DNA from: Cyanobium sp. M55B138
GTDB lineage: Bacteria; Cyanobacteriota; Cyanobacteriia; PCC-6307; Cyanobiaceae
Assembly: GCA_018400215.1 (NCBI GenBank)
Contig: JAGYNF010000051.1
Span: 1 to 9,408 of the forward strand
Length of the DNA stretch: 9,408 nucleotides
Reading direction: 5' to 3'
The position numbers and the translations under genes were made by a program. Below the pieces are notes generated by a model, which saw nothing but the letters and a program-made list of their open reading frames with translations, was not told where the DNA came from and searched no databases. Shown in pieces: positions 1 through 6,254 of this stretch; within the stretch, counting starts at the first letter, position 1; each line of letters begins with the position of its first letter.

Positions 1-713
1 CCCTGGGCTCCACCATCGAACTGGCCCAGAGCGGTGACCGGGCCACCGTGGGCGGCATCGTGGTGCTGGTGCTGGTGTTCCTGGTCACGATCGTGGGCAT
101 CATCTTTGTGCAGGAGGGCAGCCGCCGCATCCCGATCGTGAGTGCCAAGCGCCAGGTGGGCGGAGCCAGCGTGCTGGCCGCCCGCCAGAGCTACCTACCC
201 CTCAAACTCAACGCCGGCGGTGTGATGCCGATCATCTTTGCCTCGGCGGTGGTGTTCCTGCCCCTCACGGTGGCCAACCTCACCCAATCGCCCCTTCTGA
301 TTCAGGTGGCGGGCTACCTCAACCCCAACAGCAGCACCCCCTGGGTCTACGCCCTGCTGTTCTTCGCCCTGATCGTGGGCTTCTCCTTCTTCTACGCCTC
401 CCTCACCGTGAACCCGGTGGATGTGGCCAGCAATCTCAAGCGGGGCGGCGTGGCGATCCCCGGGGTGCGCCCCGGCTCCGCCACCGCCACCTATCTGGGC
501 GGGGTCCAGAATCGGCTCACCCTGCTCGGGGCCCTCTTCCTGGGGGCCGTGGCCATCATTCCCTCGGCCGTGGAGGGGGCCACCCAGGTCAAGACCTTCC
601 AAGGGCTGGGGGCCACCTCCCTGCTGATCCTGGTGGGTGTGGCCATCGACACGGCCAAACAGGTGCAGACCTATGTGATCTCCCAGCGCTACGAGGGCAT
701 GGTGCGGCAGTGA
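1..713 (+). CDS. secY: Protein translocase subunit SecY, C-terminal part (5' end outside window)
   Basis: SecY forms the channel of the SecYEG translocase, which moves unfolded proteins across or into the membrane (in cyanobacteria probably plasma and thylakoid membranes). The frame is open from the first complete codon at position 3 with no start in keeping with the family, so this is the last ~236 residues. Five hydrophobic segments are visible, at about nt 51-110, 216-275, 342-404, 516-569 and 612-653, matching TM6-TM10 of a ten-TM protein. Between the third and fourth lies the cytoplasmic C5 loop with NPVDVASNLKRGG and GVRPG; the Arg of GVRPG (nt 468-470) corresponds to the conserved Arg357 of E. 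coli SecY needed for SecA-dependent transport. The C-terminus, ISQRYEGMVRQ, is typical. It is followed after 43 nt by adk, the usual spc-operon order. Identification is firm; only the N-terminal half is unseen. Confidence 0.97.
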   Translation, partial: LGSTIELAQSGDRATVGGIVVLVLVFLVTIVGIIFVQEGSRRIPIVSAKRQVGGASVLAARQSYLPLKLNAGGVMPIIFASAVVFLPLTVANLTQSPLLIQVAGYLNPNSSTPWVYALLFFALIVGFSFFYASLTVNPVDVASNLKRGGVAIPGVRPGSATATYLGGVQNRLTLLGALFLGAVAIIPSAVEGATQVKTFQGLGATSLLILVGVAIDTAKQVQTYVISQRYEGMVRQ

Positions 714-756
714 GCCGTCGCCCCTCTCCCCCCGCCTCCTCCACCCCCTCTCAACC

Positions 757-1317
757 ATGAAGCAACGCCTTCTCTTCCTCGGTCCGCCTGGTGCCGGCAA
801 GGGCACCCAGGCCCAGCTGCTGGCTGCGGAGCGGCAGTTGCTGCACCTCTCCACCGGCGATCTGCTGCGGGGCGAAGTGGCCGCCGGCACGGAGCTGGGC
901 CAGGAAGCCGAAGCGGTGATGGCCCGCGGGGAACTGGTGAGCGATGCCCTGGTGCTGGCGATCGTGCGCAGCCGCCTGGAGCAGCAGGCCGCCGGTGGCG
1001 GTGGCGGCTGGTTGCTGGATGGCTTCCCGCGCAATGTCACCCAGGCCGATGCCCTGCGTGAGCTGCTGGAGCAACTGGGCCAGCCGATTGACCTGGTGGT
1101 GCTGATGGAACTCACCGATGCGGTGCTGATCCAACGGCTGCTGAGCCGCGGTCGGGCCGACGACAACGAAGCCGTGATCCGTCATCGCCTGGAGGTCTAC
1201 CGCGAGCAGACGGCTCCGCTGATCGCCTATTACCGCGAAGCTGGGCTGCTGCAGGCCGTGGAGGCCGATGGCACGGTGGAGCAAATCGCCGAGCGCATCA
1301 CTGGGCTGCTCCCCTGA
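757..1317 (+). CDS. adk: Adenylate kinase, short form
   Basis: Cytosolic enzyme for ATP + AMP = 2 ADP, which balances adenine nucleotides. The 186-residue product begins with the P-loop GPPGAGKGTQ (residues 9-18, Lys15 binding phosphates). The AMP-site motif STGDLLR follows at 32-38, and DGFPRN at 88-93 with Arg92 for AMP. RLLSRGRADDNE (127-138) and R142/R144 lie in the lid region. The lid is a short loop without the ~30-residue insertion and zinc cysteines of long-form enzymes, so this is the short type. An oligoglycine run (residues 80-84) precedes the WLLDGFPRN strand, where relatives usually have a less repetitive turn. ATG 757 is chosen because it puts the P-loop at the expected distance from the N-terminus. 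No Shine-Dalgarno is present: the 43-nt leader is nearly all pyrimidine. It sits between secY and rpmJ as in many spc operons, and a terminator-like hairpin follows the stop at once. Confidence 0.97.
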   Translation: MKQRLLFLGPPGAGKGTQAQLLAAERQLLHLSTGDLLRGEVAAGTELGQEAEAVMARGELVSDALVLAIVRSRLEQQAAGGGGGWLLDGFPRNVTQADALRELLEQLGQPIDLVVLMELTDAVLIQRLLSRGRADDNEAVIRHRLEVYREQTAPLIAYYREAGLLQAVEADGTVEQIAERITGLLP

Positions 1318-1320
1318 ACG

Positions 1321-1358
1321 GCTAGCGCAGGGGGAGCCCTGTGGTAGCTTTTTGGTTT
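1321..1358 (+). terminator. Intrinsic terminator or attenuator between adk and rpmJ
   Basis: A hairpin begins 3 nt after the adk stop. Arms GCTA (1321-1324) and TAGC (1345-1348) pair, then after a G/G mismatch CGCAGGG (1326-1332) pairs with CCCTGTG (1337-1343, one G-U pair), closing a GGAG loop. The 11 paired positions are followed directly by TTTTT, then GG and TTT. This is the classic stem plus U-tract of a Rho-independent terminator. It lies inside a ribosomal protein operon, so partial termination (attenuation) or a boundary before a downstream promoter is inferred. The sequence is clear; efficiency is unknown. Confidence 0.7.
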
Positions 1359-1382
1359 GCAAATTTGGAGAGCACACCGCCC

Positions 1383-1496
1383 ATGAAGGTGCGTGCCTCA
1401 GTCAAGAAGATGTGCGACAAGTGCCGGGTGATTCGTCGCCACGGCCGGGTGATGGTGATCTGCACCAACCCCAAGCACAAGCAGCGCCAGGGCTGA
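1383..1496 (+). CDS. rpmJ: 50S ribosomal protein L36 (bL36, zinc-ribbon form)
   Basis: A 37-residue, highly basic protein of the large ribosomal subunit, beginning [19 protein letters not shown] and ending NPKHKQRQG. The zinc ribbon ligands are visible: Cys11, Cys14, Cys27 and His32, so this is the zinc-binding (C+) form. The length equals the family's usual 37-38 residues. ATG 1383 is fixed by the invariant MKVR start. GGAGAG at 1367-1372 may serve as a ribosome binding site, though its spacing of about 10 nt is rather long. The gene lies 65 nt after adk, behind a terminator-like hairpin, and 103 nt before rpsM, the normal place for rpmJ. It is easily missed by gene callers because of its length. 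Confidence 0.97.
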   Translation: MKVRASVKKMCDKCRVIRRHGRVMVICTNPKHKQRQG

Positions 1497-1599
1497 TCGC
1501 CCCCGCTGGCGGCCCTCCACCGGGAGCGGCTGCTCCACTGGCCCCCGCGGGCCCATCAGCCCCCCTGCGGGCCCCACTGACCCCTGAATCGTTTCCCCC

Positions 1600-1965
1600 G
1601 TGGCTCGGATTGCCGGCGTTGATATCCCTCGCGACAAGCGGGTTGAGATTGCCCTCACCTACGTGTATGGCATCGGTCTGACCCGTGCCCAGAAAATTCT
1701 CGCCAAATCCGGTGTCAACCCCGACATCCGGGTGAAGGACCTCAGCGACGCCGACGTGCAAAAGCTGCGCGGTGCCGCCGACACCTTCACCCTGGAAGGC
1801 GACCTGCGCCGCCAGGAGGGCATGGCCCTCAAGCGCCTGCAGGACATCGGCTGCCTCCGGGGTCGCCGCCACCGCATGGGCCTACCCGTGCGCGGCCAGC
1901 GCACCCGCACCAACGCCCGCACCCGTCGCGGCGCCCGCAAAACCGTGGCCGGCAAGAAGAAGTAA
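1600..1965 (+). CDS. rpsM: 30S ribosomal protein S13 (uS13)
   Basis: Protein of the small-subunit head that binds 16S rRNA, contacts L5 and L31 in the inter-subunit bridges, and touches the P-site tRNA with its tail. The 121-residue product starts [19 protein letters not shown], has the helix-turn-helix region [15 protein letters not shown], and then [18 protein letters not shown] near residues 93-110. It ends in a basic tail (KTVAGKKK) typical of S13 and used against tRNA. The start is GTG 1600; the ARIAGVDIP start is invariant, so no other choice fits. No Shine-Dalgarno sequence is seen (the leader ends in a C-run). It follows rpmJ by 103 nt and precedes rpsK by 174 nt, the standard alpha-operon order. 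Confidence 0.97.
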   Translation: MARIAGVDIPRDKRVEIALTYVYGIGLTRAQKILAKSGVNPDIRVKDLSDADVQKLRGAADTFTLEGDLRRQEGMALKRLQDIGCLRGRRHRMGLPVRGQRTRTNARTRRGARKTVAGKKK

Positions 1966-2139
1966 GGCCAGCTGCGGGCCCTGCCCCAGCAGCCTCCCCT
2001 CTCACCGCCGTGGCCATGCCACCAGCGCTCTGCCGGATTCCAGGCCCCTCCACTTGTTCAGGAGTGGCCCCGCTGAAGCCGTCACCAGAACGCCCCCCTT
2101 TCCCCCGATCACCTCACCTGCTCCGGTAGGACCCTCTCC

Positions 2140-2532
2140 ATGGCCAAGCCCGCCAAAAAATCTGGCCCCAAAAAGGCCAAACGCAATGTGCCCAACGGCG
2201 TTGCCCACATCCAGAGCACCTTCAACAACACCATCGTGTCGATCAGCGACACGGCCGGTGAGGTGATCTCCTGGAGCTCCGCCGGCGCCAGCGGCTTCAA
2301 GGGGGCCCGCAAGGGCACCCCCTTTGCCGCCCAAACGGCAGCGGAGGCGGCGGCCCGCCGCGCCCTCGAGCAGGGCATGCGCCAGATCGAAGTGCTGGTG
2401 CGTGGACCAGGATCCGGCCGGGAAACCGCCATCCGGGCCCTGCAGGTCGCCGGTCTGGAAATCACCCTGATCCGCGACGTCACGCCCCTGCCCCACAACG
2501 GCTGCCGCCGTGCCAAGCGCCGTCGCGTCTGA
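2140..2532 (+). CDS. rpsK: 30S ribosomal protein S11 (uS11)
   Basis: Small-subunit platform protein near the mRNA exit channel; it forms part of the Shine-Dalgarno helix cleft with S18 and S21. The 130-residue product has a lysine-rich N-terminus ([20 protein letters not shown]), the core signature [15 protein letters not shown], and the [19 protein letters not shown] helix. The C-terminal part has [15 protein letters not shown] and the conserved end [16 protein letters not shown]; many relatives have Pro residues where RRA is found. ATG 2140 is preceded by AGGA at 2128-2131 (spacing 8 nt), one of the few Shine-Dalgarno-like sites in this run. The 174-nt gap before it is the longest in the window and holds no recognisable gene; rpoA follows after 54 nt. 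Confidence 0.97.
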   Translation: MAKPAKKSGPKKAKRNVPNGVAHIQSTFNNTIVSISDTAGEVISWSSAGASGFKGARKGTPFAAQTAAEAAARRALEQGMRQIEVLVRGPGSGRETAIRALQVAGLEITLIRDVTPLPHNGCRRAKRRRV

Positions 2533-2543
2533 TCCGTCGTTCC

Positions 2544-2570
2544 AAGTTTCAACGGGCAACCCGCCAACTT
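2544..2570 (+). other. Possible hairpin in the rpoA leader
   Basis: AAGTT (2544-2548) can pair with AACTT (2566-2570), and CGGG (2553-2556) with CCCG (2560-2563) around a CAA loop, with an internal loop TCAA/CC between. It fills half of the 54-nt rpsK-rpoA spacer. There is no U-tract, so it is not a terminator. The stems are short; a role is only a guess. Confidence 0.25.
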
Positions 2571-2586
2571 TCCGAGCCTTCAGACC

Positions 2587-3525
2587 GTGCTGCATTACCA
2601 AATTGACCGCATCGAGCACCAGGTCGCCGAGGACCGATCCCAGACCGGGGTGTTCCTGATCGGTCCGCTGGATCGCGGCCAGGCCACCACCCTCGGCAAC
2701 GCCCTGCGTCGCGTGCTGATCGGCGCCCTCGAGGGCAGTGCTATCACGGCCGTGCGCATCTCCGGCGTGAACCACGAATACGCCACCGTGCCGGGGGTTC
2801 GGGAGGACGTTCTCGACATCCTGCTCAACTGCAAGCAGGTGTCGGTCACCAGCCGCAGCCGCGAACTGGAGATCGGCCGACTTGTGGTGAACGGTCCCGC
2901 CACCGTGACCGCCTCCGACCTGCAGTTCTCCTCCCAGGTGCAGGTGATTGACCCCAATCGCCTGATCGCCACCGTGGCCGATGGCCACAACCTGGAGCTT
3001 GAGGTGCACGTGGAGCGCGGCGTGGGCTATCGCCCCGTCGACCGCCACAACGAGGACACCAGCGCCATCGACCTGCTCCAGATCGATGCGGTGTTCAAGC
3101 CGGTGAAGCGGGTGAACTACACCGTGGATGAGACGGCCGTGGGTGAGGGCGGTTCGGCCCGGGAGCGGCTGCGGCTGGAGATCGAGACCAACGGCAGCAT
3201 CACCCCCGATGACGCCATGGCCCAGGCGGCCAACCAGTTGATCGCCCTGTTCCAGCCCCTGGCCAGCCTCACGGCCGTCGAGGAACCCGGCCTGGAGCCG
3301 GAGCCCTCAGCCGAGGCCCAGATTCCCCTGGAGGAACTGAACCTCTCCGTGCGGGCCTACAACTGTCTCAAGCGGGCCCAGGTGAACTCCGTGAGTGACC
3401 TGATGGGCTTCAGCTACGAAGACCTGCTCGAAATCAAGAACTTCGGCTCCAAGTCGGCCGATGAAGTGATCGAAGCGCTTGAGCGCATCGGCATCACCCT
3501 GCCCCAGAGCCGCACCAGCGCCTGA
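2587..3525 (+). CDS. rpoA: DNA-directed RNA polymerase subunit alpha
   Basis: The alpha dimer is the scaffold for RNA polymerase assembly, and its C-terminal domain binds UP elements and activators. The 312-residue product has the N-terminal domain at about 1-230, with [20 protein letters not shown] (21-40) followed by RRVL and the dimerisation surface, then an acidic linker at about 231-248 (rich in Glu and Pro). The alpha-CTD covers 249-312, with [20 protein letters not shown] and [13 protein letters not shown]; Arg256 corresponds to E. coli Arg265, the main DNA contact. The start is GTG 2587, since cyanobacterial alpha subunits begin M-L-x-Y-Q-I-D-R, matched here by LHYQIDR. No Shine-Dalgarno is seen. 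It is in the normal alpha-operon place, 54 nt after rpsK and 35 nt before rplQ. Confidence 0.98.
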   Translation: MLHYQIDRIEHQVAEDRSQTGVFLIGPLDRGQATTLGNALRRVLIGALEGSAITAVRISGVNHEYATVPGVREDVLDILLNCKQVSVTSRSRELEIGRLVVNGPATVTASDLQFSSQVQVIDPNRLIATVADGHNLELEVHVERGVGYRPVDRHNEDTSAIDLLQIDAVFKPVKRVNYTVDETAVGEGGSARERLRLEIETNGSITPDDAMAQAANQLIALFQPLASLTAVEEPGLEPEPSAEAQIPLEELNLSVRAYNCLKRAQVNSVSDLMGFSYEDLLEIKNFGSKSADEVIEALERIGITLPQSRTSA

Positions 3526-3560
3526 TTCACGGCGTTTGACACCCCCAGGACCCCAGCACC

Positions 3561-3911
3561 ATGCGACACCAATGCCGAGTCCCCCAACTGGGACGCCCCG
3601 CCGACCAACGCAAGGCCATGCTGCGTGGTCTCACCACCCAGCTGATCCGCGAAGGTCGGGTCACCACCACCAAGGCCCGCGCCAAGGCCCTGCGTGATGA
3701 AGCCGAGCGGATGATCACCCTCGCCAAGGAGGGCAGCCTGGCCGCCCGTCGCCGGGCGATCGGCTACATCTACGACAAGCAGCTGGTGCACGCCCTGTTC
3801 GACAAGGCGCAGGAGCGCTACGGCGACCGCAGCGGCGGCTACACCCGCATCATCCGCACCGTGCCCCGCCGTGGGGACAATGCCGAGATGGCCATCATCG
3901 AACTGGTGTGA
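3561..3911 (+). CDS. rplQ: 50S ribosomal protein L17 (bL17)
   Basis: Large-subunit protein near the peptide exit tunnel region, binding 23S rRNA. The 116-residue product starts [19 protein letters not shown], where most bacterial L17 proteins have RH-x-(K/R) then L-x-R-x-x-x-H-R-x-A; the variant [14 protein letters not shown] is the cyanobacterial form. [21 protein letters not shown] follows at 24-44 (family core), and it ends [25 protein letters not shown], the conserved C-terminus. ATG 3561 fits the family start; AGGA at 3547-3550 is 10 nt away and may be a weak ribosome binding site. It lies 35 nt after rpoA and 15 nt before the first possible truA start, so truA is likely co-transcribed. 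Confidence 0.97.
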   Translation: MRHQCRVPQLGRPADQRKAMLRGLTTQLIREGRVTTTKARAKALRDEAERMITLAKEGSLAARRRAIGYIYDKQLVHALFDKAQERYGDRSGGYTRIIRTVPRRGDNAEMAIIELV

Positions 3912-3917
3912 TCGCCC

Positions 3918-3947
3918 GGGCCGGCCATGTCCGGGCTGGCCATGTCA
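3918..3947 (+). repeat. 15-bp imperfect tandem duplication across the truA start
   Basis: The unit at 3918-3932 (GGGCCGGCCATGTCC) is repeated at 3933-3947 (GGGCTGGCCATGTCA) with 13 of 15 bases the same. Each copy carries an ATG (3927 and 3942) in the truA frame, so truA has two start codons five codons apart. Neither copy has a Shine-Dalgarno. Confidence 0.85.
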
Positions 3948-4832
3948 ACCGGTGAGCTTCGGCGCATTGCCCTCTGCCTCCAATACGACGGCAGCGCCTT
4001 CCACGGCTGGCAGCGCCAGAGCAATGCCTCCAGTGTGCAGGCGACCCTGGAGGCGGCCATTCGCAGGCTCGACCCCGCGGGACCGGCGCGCACCGCCGCC
4101 GCCGGACGCACGGACACCGGGGTGCACGCCGCCGGCCAGGTGGTGCACTTCGACTGCGCCGGACCGATCCCGGCCGAGCGCTGGGCCAAGGCGCTGAATG
4201 GGCTGCTGCCGAACAGTGTGCGCGTGGTGGCCGCCAGCGCCGTGCCAGCCCAGTGGCATGCCTGCTTTTCTGCCACCTACCGCCGCTACCGCTACACGCT
4301 CTACAACGGTCGCAGACCCAACCTGTTCCTCGCCCCATGGTGCTGGCACCGCTACCGGCTGCGGCTGGATGAAGCGCTGATGCGCCGGGCCCTGGAGGGA
4401 ATGGTCGGGGAGCACGACTTCGCCGCCTTTCAACGGGCCGGCAGCAGCCGCAGCCACTCCCGCACCCAGGTGCAGGCGGTGGCCGTGGAGCGCCAGGGCG
4501 ACCTGATCCGGGTGGAACTCCAGGCCAGTGGCTTCCTCTATGGCATGGTGCGCCTGGTGATGGGCCAACTGGTGGCGGTGGGTGAAACCAGCCTCAGCCC
4601 GCTGGCCTTCGAGCAGCGCTGGCGCCAACGCCAGCGGGCCGCCGTGAAGGAGGCCGCACCCGCCCGGGGGCTCTGCCTGCTGCGGGTGGGCTATCCCGCG
4701 CCGGTGTTCCCGGAACCCGCCTGGTATGATGGCCAACCGCGGTTTCAGTTGGAGCTTTCCGATCCACCTCCCGATCCAGTTCATCTGCATCGGCAGGCCC
4801 TTGAAACGCCTGAACAGGCGTTGGATCAATAG
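3927..4832 (+). CDS. truA: tRNA pseudouridine(38-40) synthase TruA
   Basis: Converts uridines 38-40 in the anticodon arm of tRNAs to pseudouridine, which steadies the reading frame. Counting from ATG 3927 gives 301 residues: [13 protein letters not shown] (19-31) is the N-terminal signature; GRTDTGVHA (60-68) holds the catalytic Asp63; YRYTLYNG (121-128) and GEHDFAAFQ (161-169) are core strands; [11 protein letters not shown] (203-213) is the TruA helix motif. The tail after WYDG (266-269) adds about 32 residues rich in Pro and Gln. ATG 3942 is equally possible (296 residues, MSTGELRR), since a tandem duplication made two in-frame starts and neither has a Shine-Dalgarno. The gene follows rplQ by 15 nt (or 30 nt). 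A perfect 18-bp palindrome lies in its last codons, ahead of rplM. Confidence 0.96.
   Translation: MSGLAMSTGELRRIALCLQYDGSAFHGWQRQSNASSVQATLEAAIRRLDPAGPARTAAAGRTDTGVHAAGQVVHFDCAGPIPAERWAKALNGLLPNSVRVVAASAVPAQWHACFSATYRRYRYTLYNGRRPNLFLAPWCWHRYRLRLDEALMRRALEGMVGEHDFAAFQRAGSSRSHSRTQVQAVAVERQGDLIRVELQASGFLYGMVRLVMGQLVAVGETSLSPLAFEQRWRQRQRAAVKEAAPARGLCLLRVGYPAPVFPEPAWYDGQPRFQLELSDPPPDPVHLHRQALETPEQALDQ
4805..4822 (+). repeat. Perfect inverted repeat at the 3' end of truA
   Basis: AACGCCTG (4805-4812) and CAGGCGTT (4815-4822) are exact reverse complements around AA. TTGA (4801-4804) and TCAA (4826-4829) can extend the stem past a 3-nt bulge. It encodes part of the TruA tail. No U-run follows, so it is not a standard terminator; TTGAAA at 4801 resembles a -35 box but no good -10 follows. 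It could be an operator or an mRNA hairpin before the 165-nt rplM leader, or chance. Confidence 0.45.
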
Positions 4833-4861
4833 AGAAAGTCGCCAGCTGGCCAATCCGCCAT

Positions 4862-4887
4862 CCGCAGGGCCCCAACCGGCCAAGCGG
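4862..4887 (+). other. Possible hairpin in the rplM leader
   Basis: CCGC (4862-4865) pairs with GCGG (4884-4887), and GGCC (4868-4871) with GGCC (4878-4881) around CCAACC, with a 2x2 internal loop. It is in the 165-nt gap 4833-4997, which otherwise shows no gene, promoter match or known riboswitch. The stems are short; in such GC-rich DNA this may be chance. Confidence 0.2.
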
Positions 4888-4997
4888 TAAGGTCGATGGA
4901 TCGTGAACGGAACGGGTGCCCCGCGCACCTGCATGCGGCGCGACTCCACGACCACCAGCCCAGCCCCCTACGGCCTGCCGGTGCCTGACCAGGCGAT

Positions 4998-5450
4998 ATG
5001 AACAAGACTCCCCTGCCCTCCCTTGATTCGCTCGAACGCCAGTGGTACCTGGTGGACGCTGAGAATCAGACCCTCGGCCGTCTGGCCAGTGAGGTGGCCA
5101 CGGTGCTGCGCGGCAAAAACAAGCCCACCTACACCCCCCACCTCGACACCGGTGACTTCGTCATCGTGATCAACGCGGACAAGATTCGCGTGAGTGGCAA
5201 CAAGCCCACCCAGAAGCTGTATCGCCGCCATTCCGGCCGGCCTGGTGGCATGAAGACCGAAACCTTCGCCCACCTGCAGGCCCGGATCCCTGAGCGGATC
5301 GTGGAGAAGGCCATCAAGGGCATGCTTCCCCACAATTCCCTGGGCCGCCAGCTGTTCCGCAAGCTGAAGGTCTACAAGGGCAGCGACCATCCCCACGCCG
5401 CCCAAATGCCCCAGGCCCTCGCCCTCGATCCCGCCACTGCCGCCCAATGA
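4998..5450 (+). CDS. rplM: 50S ribosomal protein L13 (uL13)
   Basis: Early-assembling large-subunit protein binding 23S rRNA. The 150-residue product has the N-terminal core [20 protein letters not shown] (residues 14-33), then [29 protein letters not shown], and the signature [11 protein letters not shown] (76-86). [20 protein letters not shown] (96-115) and [14 protein letters not shown] follow. The last ~15 residues (Ala-, Pro- and Gln-containing) are a variable tail common in cyanobacterial L13. ATG 4998 fits the family start [10 protein letters not shown]; only a weak AGG lies upstream. The stop codon overlaps the rpsI start in ATGA (5447-5450), so S9 translation is probably coupled. L13 and S9 are an almost universal pair. 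Confidence 0.97.
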   Translation: MNKTPLPSLDSLERQWYLVDAENQTLGRLASEVATVLRGKNKPTYTPHLDTGDFVIVINADKIRVSGNKPTQKLYRRHSGRPGGMKTETFAHLQARIPERIVEKAIKGMLPHNSLGRQLFRKLKVYKGSDHPHAAQMPQALALDPATAAQ

Positions 5451-5848
5451 GCACCACCAAAGTCGTCTACTGGGGCACGGGCCGTCGCAAGACCGCCGTT
5501 GCCCGCGTCCGCGTGGTGCCCGGCACCGGCACCGTCACCATCAACGGCCGCCCCGGTGACAACTACCTCAACTACAACCCGGTGTACCTGGCGGCGGTGA
5601 AAGCCCCCCTCAACACCCTGGGCCTGGCCACGGAGTACGACCTCCTGGTGAACGTGCGCGGTGGGGGCCTCACGGGCCAGGCCGATGCCATCAAGCAGGG
5701 TGCAGCCCGGGCCCTGTGCGATCTCTCGCCCGACAACCGCAAGCCCCTCAAGACCGAAGGCCACCTCAGCCGCGACCCCCGCGCCAAGGAGCGTCGCAAG
5801 TACGGCCTCAAGAAAGCCCGCAAGGCTCCCCAGTTCTCGAAGCGCTGA
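5447..5848 (+). CDS. rpsI: 30S ribosomal protein S9 (uS9)
   Basis: Small-subunit head protein whose C-terminal tail reaches the P-site tRNA. The 133-residue product has [20 protein letters not shown] (8-27) at the N-terminus, [20 protein letters not shown] in the middle (family signature region), and [20 protein letters not shown] near the end. It finishes APQFSKR, with the conserved Ser-Lys-Arg that contacts tRNA. The length is normal. ATG 5447 overlaps the rplM stop by 4 nt and has no Shine-Dalgarno of its own, which points to translational coupling. A short stem with a T-run overlaps its stop codon, and rpmE begins 31 nt later. Confidence 0.97.
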   Translation: MSTTKVVYWGTGRRKTAVARVRVVPGTGTVTINGRPGDNYLNYNPVYLAAVKAPLNTLGLATEYDLLVNVRGGGLTGQADAIKQGAARALCDLSPDNRKPLKTEGHLSRDPRAKERRKYGLKKARKAPQFSKR

Positions 5849-5858
5849 TTCGCTTTTT
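5840..5858 (+). terminator. Weak terminator-like hairpin at the rpsI stop
   Basis: AAGCG (5840-5844) pairs with CGCTT (5851-5855) around CTGATT, with TTT following (5856-5858). It spans the rpsI stop codon (5846-5848). Five base pairs are few for termination; partial attenuation before rpmE is possible, chance is as likely. Confidence 0.25.
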
Positions 5859-5879
5859 CCTCCCCAGCCCGATCCAGCC

Positions 5880-6155
5880 ATGCCCAAGGCCGACATTCAC
5901 CCCACCTGGTATGCCGATGCCAAGGTGATCTGCAATGGGGAGGTGGTGATGACCACCGGCTCCACCTCCCCGGAAATCCACGTGGATGTGTGGAGCGGCA
6001 ACCACCCCTTCTACACCGGTACCCAGAAGATCCTCGACACCGAGGGCCGTGTGGATCGGTTCATGCGCAAATACGGCATGGCCGGTGTTACCAACGCCGA
6101 CTCCGCCGCAGCCCCAGCCACCCCGGCAGCTGCCGAAGCCGAAGCCGAGGGCTGA
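5880..6155 (+). CDS. rpmE: 50S ribosomal protein L31 (bL31, zinc-free form)
   Basis: Large-subunit protein at the inter-subunit bridge with S13. The 91-residue product starts MPKADIHPTWY (the DIHP motif is family-typical) and contains VICNGEVVMTTGST, HVDVWSGNHPFYTG, and GRVDRFMRKYG. Zinc forms carry CxC near residue 16 and CxxC before HPF; here only one Cys remains (Cys18, in ICNG) and the second motif reads VWSGNHPF, so it is a C-minus protein that should not bind zinc. A low-complexity Ala/Glu/Pro tail of about 18 residues ends it, encoded partly by three GCCGAR units at 6132-6149. ATG 5880 fits the family start; no Shine-Dalgarno is seen. It stands 31 nt after rpsI and 99 nt before prfA, the usual cyanobacterial place. 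Confidence 0.96.
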   Translation: MPKADIHPTWYADAKVICNGEVVMTTGSTSPEIHVDVWSGNHPFYTGTQKILDTEGRVDRFMRKYGMAGVTNADSAAAPATPAAAEAEAEG

Positions 6156-6254
6156 TCAGCCCTCCAGCCAGCCGTTGAGCGCTGCAGTGGGTCTGGATGG
6201 GCAGCATCAGCCCCTCGCGACGGTTCGCCCCGGCCCCCTGCCAGCATCCAGCCA

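Noticed and set aside
195..1166. Antisense open frame of 323 codons over secY and adk
   Set aside because: Low-complexity Ser/Arg/Gly sequence; shadow of two real genes.
2002..3048. Antisense open frame of 348 codons over rpsK and rpoA
   Set aside because: Shadow of two certain genes; His/Gly/Ala-rich with no domain.
3536..3541. Perfect TTGACA -35 box between rpoA and rplQ
   Set aside because: No -10-like hexamer lies 16-19 nt downstream; that position falls on the rplQ start.
3945..4955. Antisense open frame of 336 codons over truA
   Set aside because: Composition shadow of the truA codons; no motif, and truA is certain.
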